Position numbers and translations under genes: made by a program. 64,000 nucleotides of DNA from NCBI GenBank assembly GCA_963995525.1, contig OZ023211.1:1412667-1476666 (forward strand). Reading direction: 5' to 3'. The notes beneath the pieces are model-generated. The model did no database searches. It saw only the letters and a program-made list of their open reading frames with translations, and was not told the DNA's origin. Below are positions 19,509 to 32,300 of the stretch, one piece after another (position 1 is the first letter of the stretch; every line of letters begins with the position of its first letter). Origin of the DNA: Escarpia spicata. Lineage: Eukaryota; Annelida; Polychaeta; Sabellida; Siboglinidae.

Positions 19509-22504
19509 TCACTGACTCGCCTCGGTGTTGAGGACAGTCATGGCGGTGGCTCGCGGCGCCACTTCCAACAGAGCCGACACGGCGCTGCTGTTGGTCATCG
19601 CTGGCATCGCCGTCGGCAACAGTGATGCCGGCTGGTGACCCGGCATGTACGCCATATGGTGGCTGTCGAGGGACGACCGTCGCAGCTGGTGGTTGGCAAG
19701 AAACTTGCGCACGCAGGCGTCTTTGCTGGCGTTGTCGGTCGGCATCGACAGCGACAGAGAGAGGGCGCTGTCGGTCGGCATCGACAGTGACAGAGAGAGG
19801 GCGCTGTGGTTCTCCTTGAACTTCTGAAGACTCTCGTCGTTGCTGGAGGCCGTTGTCGTCAGCGACAACTCCAGGGGTGTCGGCGGGCTGTGGTTCGGCA
19901 GGCTGTTGTTGCTGCTGCGGCTGTCAGTCTGGAGGGAGAGGGGTAGCGGGGGCAGCAGCTTCGGGGCGTCCAGCGGGCTGTGTCCTTCGGTGCTCTTCCT
20001 CTCGTCGCTGTTCCTCTCGGAGGGAGAGGGTAGGGGCAGGGCAGGCATGAGCGGGGGTGTCAGGGGGCTGTGGTTCTCCATGTAGCCGCGGCTGATGCTG
20101 TCTCCGGTCTCTATCGGGGTCATTGCCGGGAGAGGGGGGAGCTGTGGAGGCGTCAGGGGGCTGTGTCCCTCCGAGTAACTCCTGCCGTCCCCCGGGTTTG
20201 GGAGGGAGAGTGGGGGCAGCTGCTGCTGGAGTGGGGGTGATGTAGATGGGTTGTGGTTCTCAACGCACTTGCGCATGTGCTTCTCGAGCGTGCTCGGCAC
20301 AGAGAAGGGCATGCAGCAGAACTTGCAGCGGTAGATGTCCTTGCCGAGGCGGCCGTGTGTCTTCATGTGGCGCGTCAACTTGCTTGACTGCGCGCACGCG
20401 TAGTTGCACAGCTCGCACTTGTACGGTTTCTCTCCCGTGTGCGAGCGCCGGTGCACCGTCAGGTTGCTGCAGTTCTTGAATACCTTTCCACAGAACTCGC
20501 ACATGTCGTTGCGTCGCCGTGTCCGGTAGCTCAGCGCCACTGCCGCCGCCGCCACGGCACTATTCGACGACACACGCGTCGGCGACGTCGACGTCATCGA
20601 CGCGTGTATTGGCGACGTCAATCCGAGTGTCGTCTTAGGACTGGTGCCGGTCTTGAGCCGCATCGTCGGCACGCCATTCTCACACAGCTGGCGCGCTGCG
20701 ATGGCGGCTGATGCCATGAACGGCTCGGCACGCATGAATGCATTGCTGAACACCTCGTGCTGGCTGATGGCTGGCGGCGGGTACCAGATGTTGGGGAAGA
20801 TGAGATCGCGCGGGTCACGCACAAATGGTGAGAACATGTGGTTGGGCATGCTGCTCGGCACGCTGTGGGGCGGGACTTCGGACTTAGCCAGTTGCTCCAG
20901 CTTGATGCGCTTCGCCACCTGACTACTCTCTCCCTCCACTTCCGTGTCAGAGGTCAAGTCAACCTCGTTGTCCGCTGTAGACTTCACCCCGTCTAGGTCA
21001 GCATTATCCCCGTCGCTACCCTCGATGTCCTCCGCAGTTCCGTTCATCTCCATGTCATCGTTGTCATCCTCATCATCGTCGTCTTCTCTCTCCGCTAGTG
21101 CCTGGTTGAAGGCCTCTTTGTACTGCTGAATGTTGCCGAGGCCAGAGTTGGCCATCATCTCAGTGAGTAGTGAGCTGCGCTGTTGCGCGGTGGTGCATGA
21201 CTGAACTAGACCCGACACGGACAAGTCAGTCGGCACAGGTGGCACCACTGGTTCACTGTCTGTGCGCCGTGACAGATCGGTCGGCTGTTCGAGAGTTTCT
21301 TTCTGGTGCTTCATTAGCATCTGTCGGAACTCTTCGTCGCGGTCCAGCTCCTCCAAATCTTCCTCCTCCTCCTCGCCTTCTCCCTCGCTGTTCCCGTCTT
21401 CCTCATTCGACATCTTCGAGCCGCTGCTGCTGCCGGCGTCACTCTGGTTCTCTTCGCCACAGAGACCAGTGAGGAGGTTGTTCCCCCCGCACACAGACAA
21501 CAGCTGGGCGCTGTTGTGTGTCTTCATGTGGCGCTTCAGTTTACTCGCCTGCGTGCACGCGTGCGGACAGAGCGGACACTTGTATGGCTTCTCCCCAGTG
21601 TGCGAGCGTCGGTGCACGATTAGGTTACTCTGGAAGCGGAAGCACTTGCCACAGAACTCGCATGCCTTAAGCTTTCCCGTCAACGACGCGTCCGATTCCG
21701 TCGTCGGCGTCGTTATCGCCGTCTTCTTCGTTGCCGTGTTAACGTCGCTGGAACTGCTCAGCCGGGGTGATGTGTGTGCTGGTGGTTCCGGCGGTGCGGA
21801 CGTCATGAGCGGTGGTGGTGTCTGCTGGGTAGTGCTGGGTGGGCATGCAGTGGTGGGCGCCGGCGGGCATGCGGTGGGGCTGGACGTGTTGGCCAGACGA
21901 CGCAGGCGCTGTGAGTAAAAATCCTCCATGGTGTCGGCATCGAAGGAACTCGGCGAGCTGAACGGGAAGCCAGACAGGGGCTGCTCAAAGGCAGGACCAA
22001 ACGGCGTCATCCGTCGGAACGGGTCGCCGCTCAGCGGGGATATCAGAGTCATTTCGTGTGGCAGCGATGGACGGCTGAAGGGACTTTGTCCCTGGCGGGG
22101 GTGAAACAGAAATGGCGATGAATGCGGGGGGAATCCGGTGGTTATCCCGGCGCTGGCGGGCGATTGTCTTGTGGGGGAGCGGTGATGTTGCGGACCGCTC
22201 GACAACGACAGTGGTGGAGGCCTGGAATGGTGGTGCTGCACTGATGTGCCACTAGATGGTGTCTCTGTCGTCTCACGTTTTGCATCAAATTCGGGCTTAG
22301 GCGCTTCACTCAGTGCGGATGACAGGATTTTCTTGACGAGGGCGTTTTCGAGTTTGCGTAAGGGCGGGGGTGGTGAGGGTGACCTGCGGACGTCGGGGTC
22401 ACTCTCGTAGATCTTCACGTGGTGGATGTTCTGGACGTGTTGAAGCAAGTACCACGACGAGCTGTAGACCGACTTGCATGTGCCACACACAAAGTGACTC
22501 GGCT
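19509..22504 (-). CDS. BCL11: BCL11-family zinc-finger transcription factor, terminal coding exon (partial CDS)
   Basis: This exon encodes the last ~998 residues of a BCL11A/BCL11B (CTIP1/2) homologue, a nuclear sequence-specific regulator, usually a repressor. Counting from the exon's first full codon region: a C2H2 finger at about 7-28 (CGTCKSVYSSSWYLLQH), a proline/serine-rich stretch with DFYSQRLRRLANTSSP (matching vertebrate DFSRRLRELAGNTSSP), a finger pair at about 282-330 (CEFCGKCFRFQSNLIVHRRS), an acidic tract (about 376-394), two PTDLS motifs, KRIKLE, and a finger triplet at about 669-747 (CEFCGKVFKNCSNLTVHRRS). A roughly 250-residue extension with ~30-residue repeats follows. The exon starts after a CAG acceptor at 22505 that splits the Glu codon of EPSHF, as I recall for the vertebrate EPSSY boundary. 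The in-frame ATG at 22559 is intronic. The stop is TGA at 19509-19511. Upstream exons, including the N-terminal NuRD-binding motif, are not seen. No frameshift. Confidence 0.95.
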
Positions 22505-22520
22505 CTGCAACAATAAACAT
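22505..22520 (-). other. BCL11: 3' splice site of the BCL11 terminal exon
   Basis: The minus strand reads TTTATTGTTGCAG then AGCCGAGTCAC. The acceptor is T-rich with a CAG, and joining it to an upstream exon ending in G restores the GAG codon of the conserved EP dipeptide that opens this exon in the family. Confidence 0.85.
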
Positions 22521-25056
22521 ACAGTTCAAAACATGAGTATAGGCTGGAAACAACGACATTTATGTAATGCATTACATTTCCTGGTGGGTTTTTCTGTTGT
22601 AAAATTTCACTTACTATGTTGACCACCCAATGTGTTTTAGCAAACCATCATTTGTTGGCTTAAACCTGTTGGTTTTGGTGTAATTTGACCAAATATCTAT
22701 TGATCAATATAAACCCTACCATTTAGGATGCAACGTAAAGTTGATGTTTCAGTACAGATATTCAAATTAAACAGATAACTGTCAAATAATATCAGCATTG
22801 TGATTAATAAAAACACATTTAGGTGATCCCAGGGTCAGAATACATACAGCTTGTATTACATAACATTCATGACTTTTCTGTAACCCTACTCAGATCAGAT
22901 GCATGACAGCATCACCGGTAACCAAATATCGATTGAATCCTAACACAAGCCACCATTTGGCAGTTTCATTCACAATAATCCACCATCAGTATTGGCGAGA
23001 AAGGGAGGATTGTGACAGGGAAACTGGTTACATATACTATGCATAAACAATGACTATCATAATAGCCACGCTGAAAATGCCAGCAATCCTACAAAGACAT
23101 TGGGAAAACATCCTAATACATGTAGTGTAACAAATTAATTTAAAACCTGGAACTATTTTTAAACCAAAACATCTCGGATTGCATTGCTGATAAGAAATGT
23201 GGCAGCAGTGAACACATTCTAAAAATGGCAATCCCACTTGTAATTCAAAACTATCCACAAGATGGCAGCACTGCTGTGAGTCGATACAAGCTCCTGAGCT
23301 CAGCAAGCTGTCATACATTGAGTTCTGCTGCTTGTTTATTTCTGGAGTACGGGCATCAAGAGATGGACTTGCTAACTCACAAAAAAAAACAGAAACACGT
23401 TGCTAAGTGAACAAACAATAGGCTCATTGTCGGAGATGCCAGTCACAAATCATATTGCGACAAACCAATTGTGACAAATTCAATCCATATTTAGTACGTG
23501 CGCCACGAATGCTTGGATTGTTTGGGTGTCGAGTTGAATGAAGACACTGCGAGGAACTGTCTGAGTCACTTGCTTCTATACTGTCTGTTTAGTTTCTAGC
23601 TGTGACGTCTCGGCAAATCTCAATCGAAGACGCTTGCTTATGAGCAATGACGACAACATAAAAATAACACAATTCGTCTGGTTCGGGGTGGGAAATCAAG
23701 ACACAAATAACGATAATTTTTCTTTTGATAAAAACAAGCAGCTACACTGGTTGCTGATAAACATTCTCAAAATTAATGCTTCCGTTTTCTGTCTACTTTT
23801 TACATGACCCGACCCCTGTTCTTGTAATGCGACATGTTTATCAAACTTGTGTTTTTATGCTGGGAAAACCTGCAAAATGGTCTGTAGTTTTATCTCACGG
23901 AACATGACATAACATTCTAGTTTATTTGAGAAAAAAATAATGGAAATTCCTTGCATGCATTAACTAAAATATGAAACCAATTTAATTTTAAGTCAAACAT
24001 TTAAAATAGTAGTCATTCTTCATAGGTGCACAAGCAGTAATCTTTACTAAAAATACTTTCTCACACACACCTCTTACTAATCACATGTGTGGTAGAACAA
24101 TATAAACACTACACTTCTATCCGACAGGTGAGTCTCGTAACAAGTCATGGTATGTACAGGCTGTATATGTGTACATACTTTTACATGTGATTACAATGTG
24201 AAACTACACAAAGATTATTTACTACAAGATGCTTTAAAAACGTCTTTGGTCATACAAAAAAAATAAAATGAACAAAATAATTTCAAAATTAGAAATGCCA
24301 CGTACAGCATACTACAGGTTGCGTACACAGAAAATATGCTATCGATTTGATCCCCACTTTTTTACACATTTCTCAATAACATGCGCAACGCATCACGCGT
24401 AGGATCAGGCACATCTCGCTTTTCTCAGAGCATCGGCTGTTCTGAGTTACAAGATCCAGCCTCCCAAAAAATCCTCCCTCAACGTCCTCTTTCCTGATTC
24501 TCAGGGATGGTGTATAGGGAGGCAGCATCTTTTTCTACTGTCTTCCAACGAGTTGCTGGTGGGCATGCCTTCCATAGGAAGTGGGAGTGTGTGACAAGTG
24601 TGTGGTCTTAAAGAACATCCCTTGGGAAGCCTCCCAGCTAAACCTTCCCGAATTAACTTGCTATTTTCGCCACCTTTGAACACCCCCGCGCCAGGACGTT
24701 CTCTACACTCGTTCCAGCCCGCGCAAGTTCGACAACAACAAAAAACTGAGCCGAAATACTGCCTGATTGTTTGGCAACATCGCCAGTTTGCCCCCTTTTG
24801 CATTACACACCGCAGATGGACGCAGTTGTGCCGGATTATGTGCATTGCGCCACGGCTAAACATTTACTTATCTAAAGCAATCGACCGACACCGACAGATA
24901 TTGTGAAAATATGAGAGAATTCTGACCCCCTGGCCCCTGTGCCCACCTCACCCCCACTTTGCAATTAGCTGGTCAACCCCCGGCCTTAGAGTCAAATGAC
25001 GTGTACATCATAACCTCATTAATATCAGTAATATATGTATGTATATATATATATAT
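22521..25056 (-). other. BCL11 intron, no gene seen
   Basis: AT-rich sequence without recognisable coding potential or transposon domains. A patch of higher GC at about 24370-24900 contains open frames of 102-120 residues on both strands with no motif; it could be a regulatory element. I looked for the earlier BCL11 exons (the N-terminal MSRRKQ-type exon and the first finger with IEHKR) and did not recognise them. Confidence 0.5.
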
Positions 25057-25255
25057 AAAAGAAGTAAAGGTGTTCTTATATAGCGCAGTATCCAGTCCTC
25101 AGGACTGCTCAAAGCGCTGTACACTTTACTCCCTGGCAGACCTGTTCAATCGAACACCATCTCGACTTCTCTGGGAAGCATCCAGCCACTCTGCAATTAA
25201 TGCGCGAAGACTATATATATATATATATATATGCATGTATATATATATATATATT
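25057..25255. repeat. SINE-like dispersed repeat flanked by AT microsatellites
   Basis: Between (AT)n runs at about 25036-25056 and 25213-25253 lies TCTTATATAGCGCAGTATCC followed by CTCAAAGCGCTGTACAC. 'Tatatagcgc ... caaagcgctgtaca' blocks are frequent in dispersed repeats of marine invertebrates. The repeat status here is inferred from this resemblance, since no second full copy lies in the window. Confidence 0.35.
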
Positions 25256-25948
25256 CTAATGTCTTGACTGAAAAAAGGTGTTTAAATAAACAAGAATTAG
25301 AAAATATAATAAACTGTACTATTATCAGTATTAACACAAACCCCACTGTTCCAGCATGCCATGTAAACATGGTATTTTGGGGCAAAACTTCACATGAACT
25401 TTTACGATAATAATAGCAATTAGCCCTTGAACCTTAAACATCCATGTACTATAATCTTTCCTGCTGCTTCACCTAGGTGTACAAAGTGCCACGAACAATT
25501 GATAATTGGATGGCGCTATATTAAATAAAACATATTATTATTTTTAATCTTGCCCTATCACAACTGTTATGAACAAGTCTGAAGCAAACTGTAAATACAA
25601 CTAGTCGGACATGGCTACTAGGCATGACATTTTATGACCTTATAAAAATTATTAGTATACATCAATTTTTCAGTACAAATTTTTCTGAACATCAGAATAC
25701 TCTGCAACCAATAACTGTGTTGAGATGCCACAGTTCGTTGACCTGCCTAACATCCAGGGACACCAGTCTAGTATTTTGCCTTTTTCCAGGCACCACAGCA
25801 ACAGTACGAGAGCATAGCATGCATGGAGAGGTTCGTCGGACTCGATGGGTCAAATCGTTTTTCCTTTTAAGTTATTCACAGTCAATACCTTTTTGCCGAA
25901 ACGTCATGAGGTAAAACAGACTGTGAAAAACTTGAGAAACCAATCTAT
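25256..25948. other. AT-rich non-coding stretch
   Basis: No gene. Near 25508-25545 the sequence GGATGGCGCTATATTAAATA followed by a TATTATTATT-type tail resembles the 3' end of a SINE or LINE. The open frame at 25624-25914 has no recognised domain. Confidence 0.4.
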
Positions 25949-26065
25949 GTGAGTGGGTGTGTAGTCGGGGTGTGTAGTTGGGGTGTGTAGTCGGGGTGTG
26001 TAGTTGGGGTGTGTAGTCGGGGTGTGTAGTCAGGGTGTGTAGTCGGGGTGTGTAGTAGGGCTAAT
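25949..26065. repeat. 13-bp minisatellite, about 9 copies
   Basis: The unit GGGTGTGTAGTCG, with a gtTg variant, is repeated head to tail. Confidence 0.9.
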
Positions 26066-26449
26066 TCTGTTTCATGCTGGGTCAAACACTTGGCACAAGT
26101 TACAGTTACACGGTGATGGGAAGCAGCCATGTGGACACGGTGCAGTCACTAGTCCTTCTAGCGCGACCCTCCAACGAAAACAGCAACACACGTATCACAC
26201 CAGTGCTGCCACTGTGTTGCGCGATCGCATGACATGTATTTTTTCTGGTTTGATACGTAATGGAATTTGACCGAACCGAATGCTATGGTACCATGCTGCG
26301 TCCTGGCGTTTTCCTCCTCTACTGTTTAATACCATACAGTAGACATGCATTGTTAATAAGGAACACGTTTGGATTTGGTCCACCTTTCCCTTATATCTCC
26401 ATGACACTGCCTGCTTTACGCTGCCAACACTTGGCACAAGAAATACAAT
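26066..26449. other. Non-coding stretch
   Basis: Opposite-strand open frames of about 100-130 residues overlap here and continue into the dispersed repeat; neither shows a domain. Nothing else supported. Confidence 0.4.
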
Positions 26450-27130
26450 ACATCTATTTACGTTTGCGTGTCCTGAAAATAACAGCATCAACCAACACAA
26501 CCAGGAAGACCGATTCTTGCAATGATCAAATGCGTTTTATACTCCTACTGAACAATACTGGCTTTTTTGCACTCATTCCCAAGGTTGTATCGGGCCTACT
26601 TTCACCAAGCGTCCGCGTAATAATACACATCATATCGGGGTCATGTGAATCACCTTAGCAGCTGGTTATTTAGTAGGTAGATCTTCTTGAATCTGTTCGA
26701 TTAAAAAAGCTAAACTGTTCGATTAAAAAAGCTAAACCCTATGCATCAACAATTTTTTTAAATTATATTCATTCTGTAGTACTCTGCTTTTTCTGCATAG
26801 CAAATAGTCCACAGTGCAAAATTTGTGAAAGTAGTCCATACAGCACAGTACGTTTTTATCAGCATAGATGTCAAGCTATGCACAACAACGTGTATTACCA
26901 ATCGCAGCGTGTTATTACTACCGATTACCCAGTTATAATAAAAAATATTTATTCATCGTAATCAAGGCGATGATATTTATTCAATCAACATGATAGTTAT
27001 TCAATCGAGGCGATGAAGGTAAACTGGCCAATGAGTGCCATCTGCCCTACAATGTTCACCTTCAACAATGGCCGATGACTTTAACAAAGACGGGCTGCGT
27101 GTAGTGATACATTTAAAAGTTGTGCCTGTC
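26450..27130 (+). repeat. Dispersed repeat D, copy 1
   Basis: The sequence parallels 43555-44335 over its left part: GCGTTTTATACTCCTACTGA versus GCGTTTTATACTTTTACTAA, then CTGGCTTTTTTGCACT in both, AAAGTAGTCCATACAG in both, and GTGTATTACCAATC in both. Its right part parallels 46025-46200: ACTACCGATTACCCAG, CCAATGAGTGCCATC, and CTTCAACAATGGCCGATGAC in both. The right end carries a short open frame starting at 27068 (MADDFNKDGLRVVIHL). Class unknown; it could be a DNA-transposon derivative or part of a larger gene-bearing element. Confidence 0.8.
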
Positions 27131-29387
27131 AAATGGATCTATGTTACATTAGGAGTGGTCACAGCGAATGGCCACTGTATTATAGCCTGGGACAGGGATG
27201 CCAAACTGTCTTAAACCTCCATAATGTCTGCCTTCTGGCCGATCACCACTGCTTTGTGTTTGACACAATTCTACAATAATTCTGCATGTTTGTTGAAGTC
27301 ACCCCAGAACTACATGACAGCCCCCCTGGGGGTTCCAACCCCTGGTTTGGGAATCTGTGGGCTCCAGGAACCTGGTTCTACGAAACCTCCAACTGAATGA
27401 CCAGTGGGCTTAGTGCAAAACCACACGTCACCCGGGAACAAATTATACTTTGTAATGCAGATTAGACTAAGCCTATTTCAAGGTGTACTGAGCAGATCAC
27501 ACAGGTCAGTAGACACACACAGTTGATGCCCTGCCATCGCGCCTTGAGGACAGTCAGGAAAAAAATCCGCCTGGCATGAATAATGGCCACAAAATTAACT
27601 TAGCCCAAATGAATACTGACCCACATAGCGCGGCGGGGAGCGAGGCGTGACCTGGCCGCACAAGCCTGTGAATCTCGTTGAAACTTTTCCAATGATGACA
27701 AAAAACAAATGTCTGATTAGTGTGCAGTTTCTAAGGTATGCCGACATTGGTTCCTCAGCGGCAGGGTCGTGCAACTTTGCACGGGAAATGGGGTAACGAG
27801 GAGGATTTGGGGCGGTCACAGTTTCATCCAGGGTTGCGTGGCCCGACCTGTCCAGACGGCAGCTGGAGTGAATCGGGCTGGCCCGGCTATGCTGGCCCAG
27901 CTGGGTGTAGATTGGCAGAGTTTTTTTGGCGGGATCTCTTCAGGACGGTGCCGGCTGGGGCTGATAGAGCACCCAGCCGACACCAATTCCCAGTGGCAGA
28001 CGATTAATTACACACCGATGACTCACCGCACCAGCACACTGACCAGTCAGGCCGCCAGACAAGGTGAAGGTCACTCGACACTATTTCAGTCACTTGGGGC
28101 GGTCACACCCGCTCCGGTGTCACTCCAGTCAGGGGCGTCACTCCCCATTTCAACGGCCGGGATCAGCGCTTACTATAACATGTCAAAGGTTAACTACCCT
28201 CATCACCCAACCCCATTAAACTTAATTTATCTAAAGTACACAACTTTGTTTTAACTACAGTAGTTCGCAGTTTCACATACGTTTGAAATTTCTCACCGAG
28301 AGAGCACCCGTTGCACAAATATGTAATACGTACTGCTGTGCGGCAGTTACTACCGATGTCAATTAAACTGTCATTCTGATGAACTGGCCCAGGTTGAAAT
28401 TATGGTGGAAGATAAACTATGCACGAAACAAGACCTCCTCTCTCGTCAGTCCGCCACCTCGCACTACCAAAGTCTTGCTTTTACGATTCAGTTTTTTTTT
28501 CTTGACATCATCGCATGCTATGTCTGGCCGCCTTGACGTTTGCACAAAGACTTCACTTAGTCATGAACAGGCTGCGTACACAAACCCGCATTCCTTGACA
28601 TTACTGTCTCGACTTGGCAGAGACATTTTTTATAACCTTGGAGACATAGTGTGTTTATATTCTGATCTAGAAAAACAAACTTTGGCTTATAATTATGTAA
28701 ATTATGCATCACAGTGTTATTATCAGTTTAATTACGATCAGTCGTAATGTTTTATGTTTTAACATCTCCCTCTTGGTAATGACTCTAATATACATGAATG
28801 GAGGGTTCAGAGCAAACACAATAAAGTCAGGCGATACTTTTGATTGGGCAAAATTCCATAACTGAAATGTATAAAAAAAAATTGGGCCTTGCTATCAGTT
28901 GGTATGAGGTTGTATCCTGACATTCCAATATAAAAACTTGGAAAACAAACTAGCATTTTATTGTTATATAATGTTAATATTAATATATTAATTTCAATCA
29001 TGTCTATAAATATGTCACAAACATAAACCAGATGTAGTCCACTTTTTAATTATACTACAAAAGTGACGTGAAAGGCTAGTGACTGGTGGATAAAAATAAT
29101 GACTAAAGCAGAGCAGTCACATAAAAACTAATCAGCCAGACACCTAATGACATAGAGAAAATATATGTACATATAAATAATTATAGATATTACGTGGGTG
29201 GCTCTAACAGTAGTAATCAATTATTGATCAACAATTTCCTACTACTTCTATACATTTTCAGATGTCATCTAATCTGAATGTGTCCATTCGTCCAAAGTGG
29301 TCATTGGACTTGACTTTTTCATTCAAGCACAGTAACCTATTGTCCAAGTAACCAATCAGCAGCACAGGTAAAACTAGGTTGGGCAAT
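27131..29387. other. Non-coding stretch with a GC-rich patch at about 27620-28180
   Basis: No recognisable gene. The GC-rich patch stands out against AT-rich surroundings and contains a 161-codon open frame (27769-28254, plus) with no domain, signal peptide or obvious start context. It may be a regulatory element or an unrecognised exon. The remainder is AT-rich and featureless. Confidence 0.4.
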
Positions 29388-32300
29388 CAACAAGTTCCCC
29401 CCCTCAATGCTCAAACAAACAACAAGTTCTCCCTCTTAAGGCTCAAACAAACAACAAGTTCTCCCTCTTAAGGTTCAAACAAACAACAAGTTCCCCCTCT
29501 CAATGCTCAAACAAACAACAAGTTCCCCCTCTCAATGCTCAAACAAACAACAAGTTCCCCCTCTCAATGCTCAAACAAACAACAAGTTCCCCCCTCAATG
29601 CTAAAACAAACAACAAGTCCTCCCTCTTAAGGCTCAAACAAACAACAAGTTCTCCCTCTTAAGGCTCAAACAAACAACAAGTTCTCCCTCTTAAGGTTCA
29701 AACAAACAACAAGTTCTCCCTCTCAATGCTCAAACAAACAACAAGTTCCCCCTCTCAATGCTCAAACAAACAACAAGTTCCCCCTCTCAATGCTCAAACA
29801 AACAACAAGTTCCCCCTCTCAATGCTCAAACAAACAACAAGTTCCCCCCTCAATGCTCAAACAAACAACAAGTTCTCCCTCTTAAGGCTCAAACAAACAA
29901 CAAGTTCTCCCTCTTAAGGCTCAAACAAAAACAACAAGTTCTCCCTCTCAAGGTTCAAACAAACAACAAGTTCTCCCTCTCAATGCTCAAACAAACAACA
30001 AGTTCCCCCTCTCAAGGCTCAAACAAACAACAAGTTCCCCCTCTCAAGGCTCAAACAAACAACAAGTTCCCCCTCTCAATGCTCAAACAAACAACAAGTT
30101 CCCCCTCTCAAGGCGCAAACAAACAACAAGTTCCCTCCCTCAAGGCTCAAACAAACAACAAGTTCCCCCTCTCAATGCTCAAACAAACAACAAGTTCCCC
30201 CTCTCAAGGCGCAAACAAACAACAAGTTCCCTCCCTCAAGGCTCAAACAAACAACAAGTTCCCCCTCTCAAGGTTCAAACAAACAACAAGTTCTCCCTCT
30301 CAAGGTTCAAACAAACAACAAGTTCTCCCTTCCAAGGCTCAAACAAACAACAAGTTCTCCCTCTCAAAGTTCAAACAAACAACAAGTTCCCTCCCTCAAG
30401 GCTCAAACAAACAACAAGTTCTCCCTCTCAAGGTTCAAACAAACAACAAGTTCTCCCTCTCAAGGTTCAAACAAACAACAAGTTCCCCCTCTTAATGCTC
30501 AAACAAACAACAAGTTCCCCCTCTCAAGGCTCAAACAAACAACAAGTTCCCCCTCTCAATGCTCAAACAAACAACAAGTTCTCCCTCTCAAGGTTCAAAC
30601 AAACAACAAGTTCCCCCTCTCAATGCTCAAACAAAAAACAAGTTCTCCCTCTCAATGCTCAAACAAACAACAAGTTCCCCCTCTCAATGCTCAAACAAAC
30701 AACAAGTTCCCCCTCTCAATGCTCAAACAAACAACAAGTTCTCCCTCTCAAGGTTCAAACAAACAACAAGTTCCCTCCCTCAAGGCTCAAACAAACAACA
30801 AGTTCCCCCTCTCAAGGCTCAAACAAACAACAAGTTCTCCCTCTCAAGGTTCAAACAAACAACAAGTTCTCCCTCTCAAGGTTCAAACAAACAACAAGTT
30901 CCCCCTCTTAATGCTCAAACAAACAACAAGTTCCCCCTCTCAAGGCTCAAACAAACAACAAGTTCTCCCTCTCAAGGTTCAAACAAACAACAAGTTCTCC
31001 CTCTCAAGGTTCAAACAAACAACAAGTTCCTCCTCTTAATGCTCAAACAAACAACAAGTTCCCCCTCTCAAGGCTCAAACAAACAACAAGTTCCCCCTCT
31101 CAATGCTCAAACAAACAACAAGTTCTCCCTCTCAAGGCTCAAACAAACAACAAGTTCCCCCTCTCAATGCTCAAACAAACAACAAGTTCTCCCTCTCAAG
31201 GTTCAAACAAACAACAAGTTCCTCCTCTCAATGCTCAAACAAAAAACAAGTTCTCCCTCTCAATGCTAAAAACAAACAACAAGTTCCCCCTCTCAATGCT
31301 CAAACAAACAACAAGTTCCCCCTCTCAATGCTCAAACAAACAACAAGTTCCCCCTCTCAAGGCTCAAACAAACAACAAGTTCCCCCTCTCAATGCTCAAA
31401 CAAACAACAAGTTCCCCCTCTCAAGGCTCAAACAAACAATAAGTTCCCCCTCTCAATGCTCAAACAAACAACAAGTTCCCCCTCTCAAGGCTCAAACAAA
31501 CAACAAGTTCCCCCTCTCAATGCTCAAACAAACAACAAGTTCTCCCTCTCAAGGTTCAAACAAACAACAAGTTCTCCCTCTCAAGGTTCAAACAAACAAC
31601 AAGTTCCCCCCTCTTAATGCTCAAACAAACAACAAGTTCCCCCTCTCAAGGCTCAAACAAACAACAAGTTCCCCCTCTCAATGCTCAAACAAACAACAAG
31701 TTCTCCCTCTCAAGGTTCAAACAAACAACAAGTTCCCCCTCTCAATGCTCAAACAAAAACAAGTTCTCCCTCTCAATGCTCAAACAAACAACAAGTTCCC
31801 CCTCTCAATGCTCAAACAAACAACAAGTTCCCCCTCTCAATGCTCAAACAAACAACAAGTTCCCCCTCTCAAGGCTCAAACAAACAACAAGTTCCCCCTC
31901 TCAATGCTCAAACAAACAACAAGTTCTCCCTCTCAAGGCTCAAACAAACAACAAGTTCCCCCTCTCAATGCTCAAACAAACAACAAGTTCTCCCTCTCAA
32001 GGTTCAAACAAACAACAAGTTCCTCCTCTCAATGCTCAAACAAAAAACAAGTTCTCCCTCTCAATGCTCAAACAAACAACAAGTTCCCCCTCTCAATGCT
32101 CAAACAAACAACAAGTTCCCCCTCTCAATGCTCAAACAAACAACAAGTTCCCCCTCTCAAGGCTCAAACAAACAACAAGTTCCCCCTCTCAATGCTCAAA
32201 CAAACAACAAGTTCCCCCTCTCAAGGCTCAAACAAACAACAAGTTCCCCCTCTCAATGCTCAAACAAACAACAAGTTCCCCCTCTCAAGGCTCAAACAAA

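Noticed and set aside
19622..21918. Plus-strand ORFs opposite the BCL11 exon (up to 218 codons)
   Set aside because: Shadow frames of the GC-rich coding exon with no domain.
22505..22559. BCL11 starting at the in-frame ATG at 22559
   Set aside because: The first 18 codons lie upstream of a clear CAG acceptor and do not resemble the family; homology begins exactly at the EP after the acceptor.
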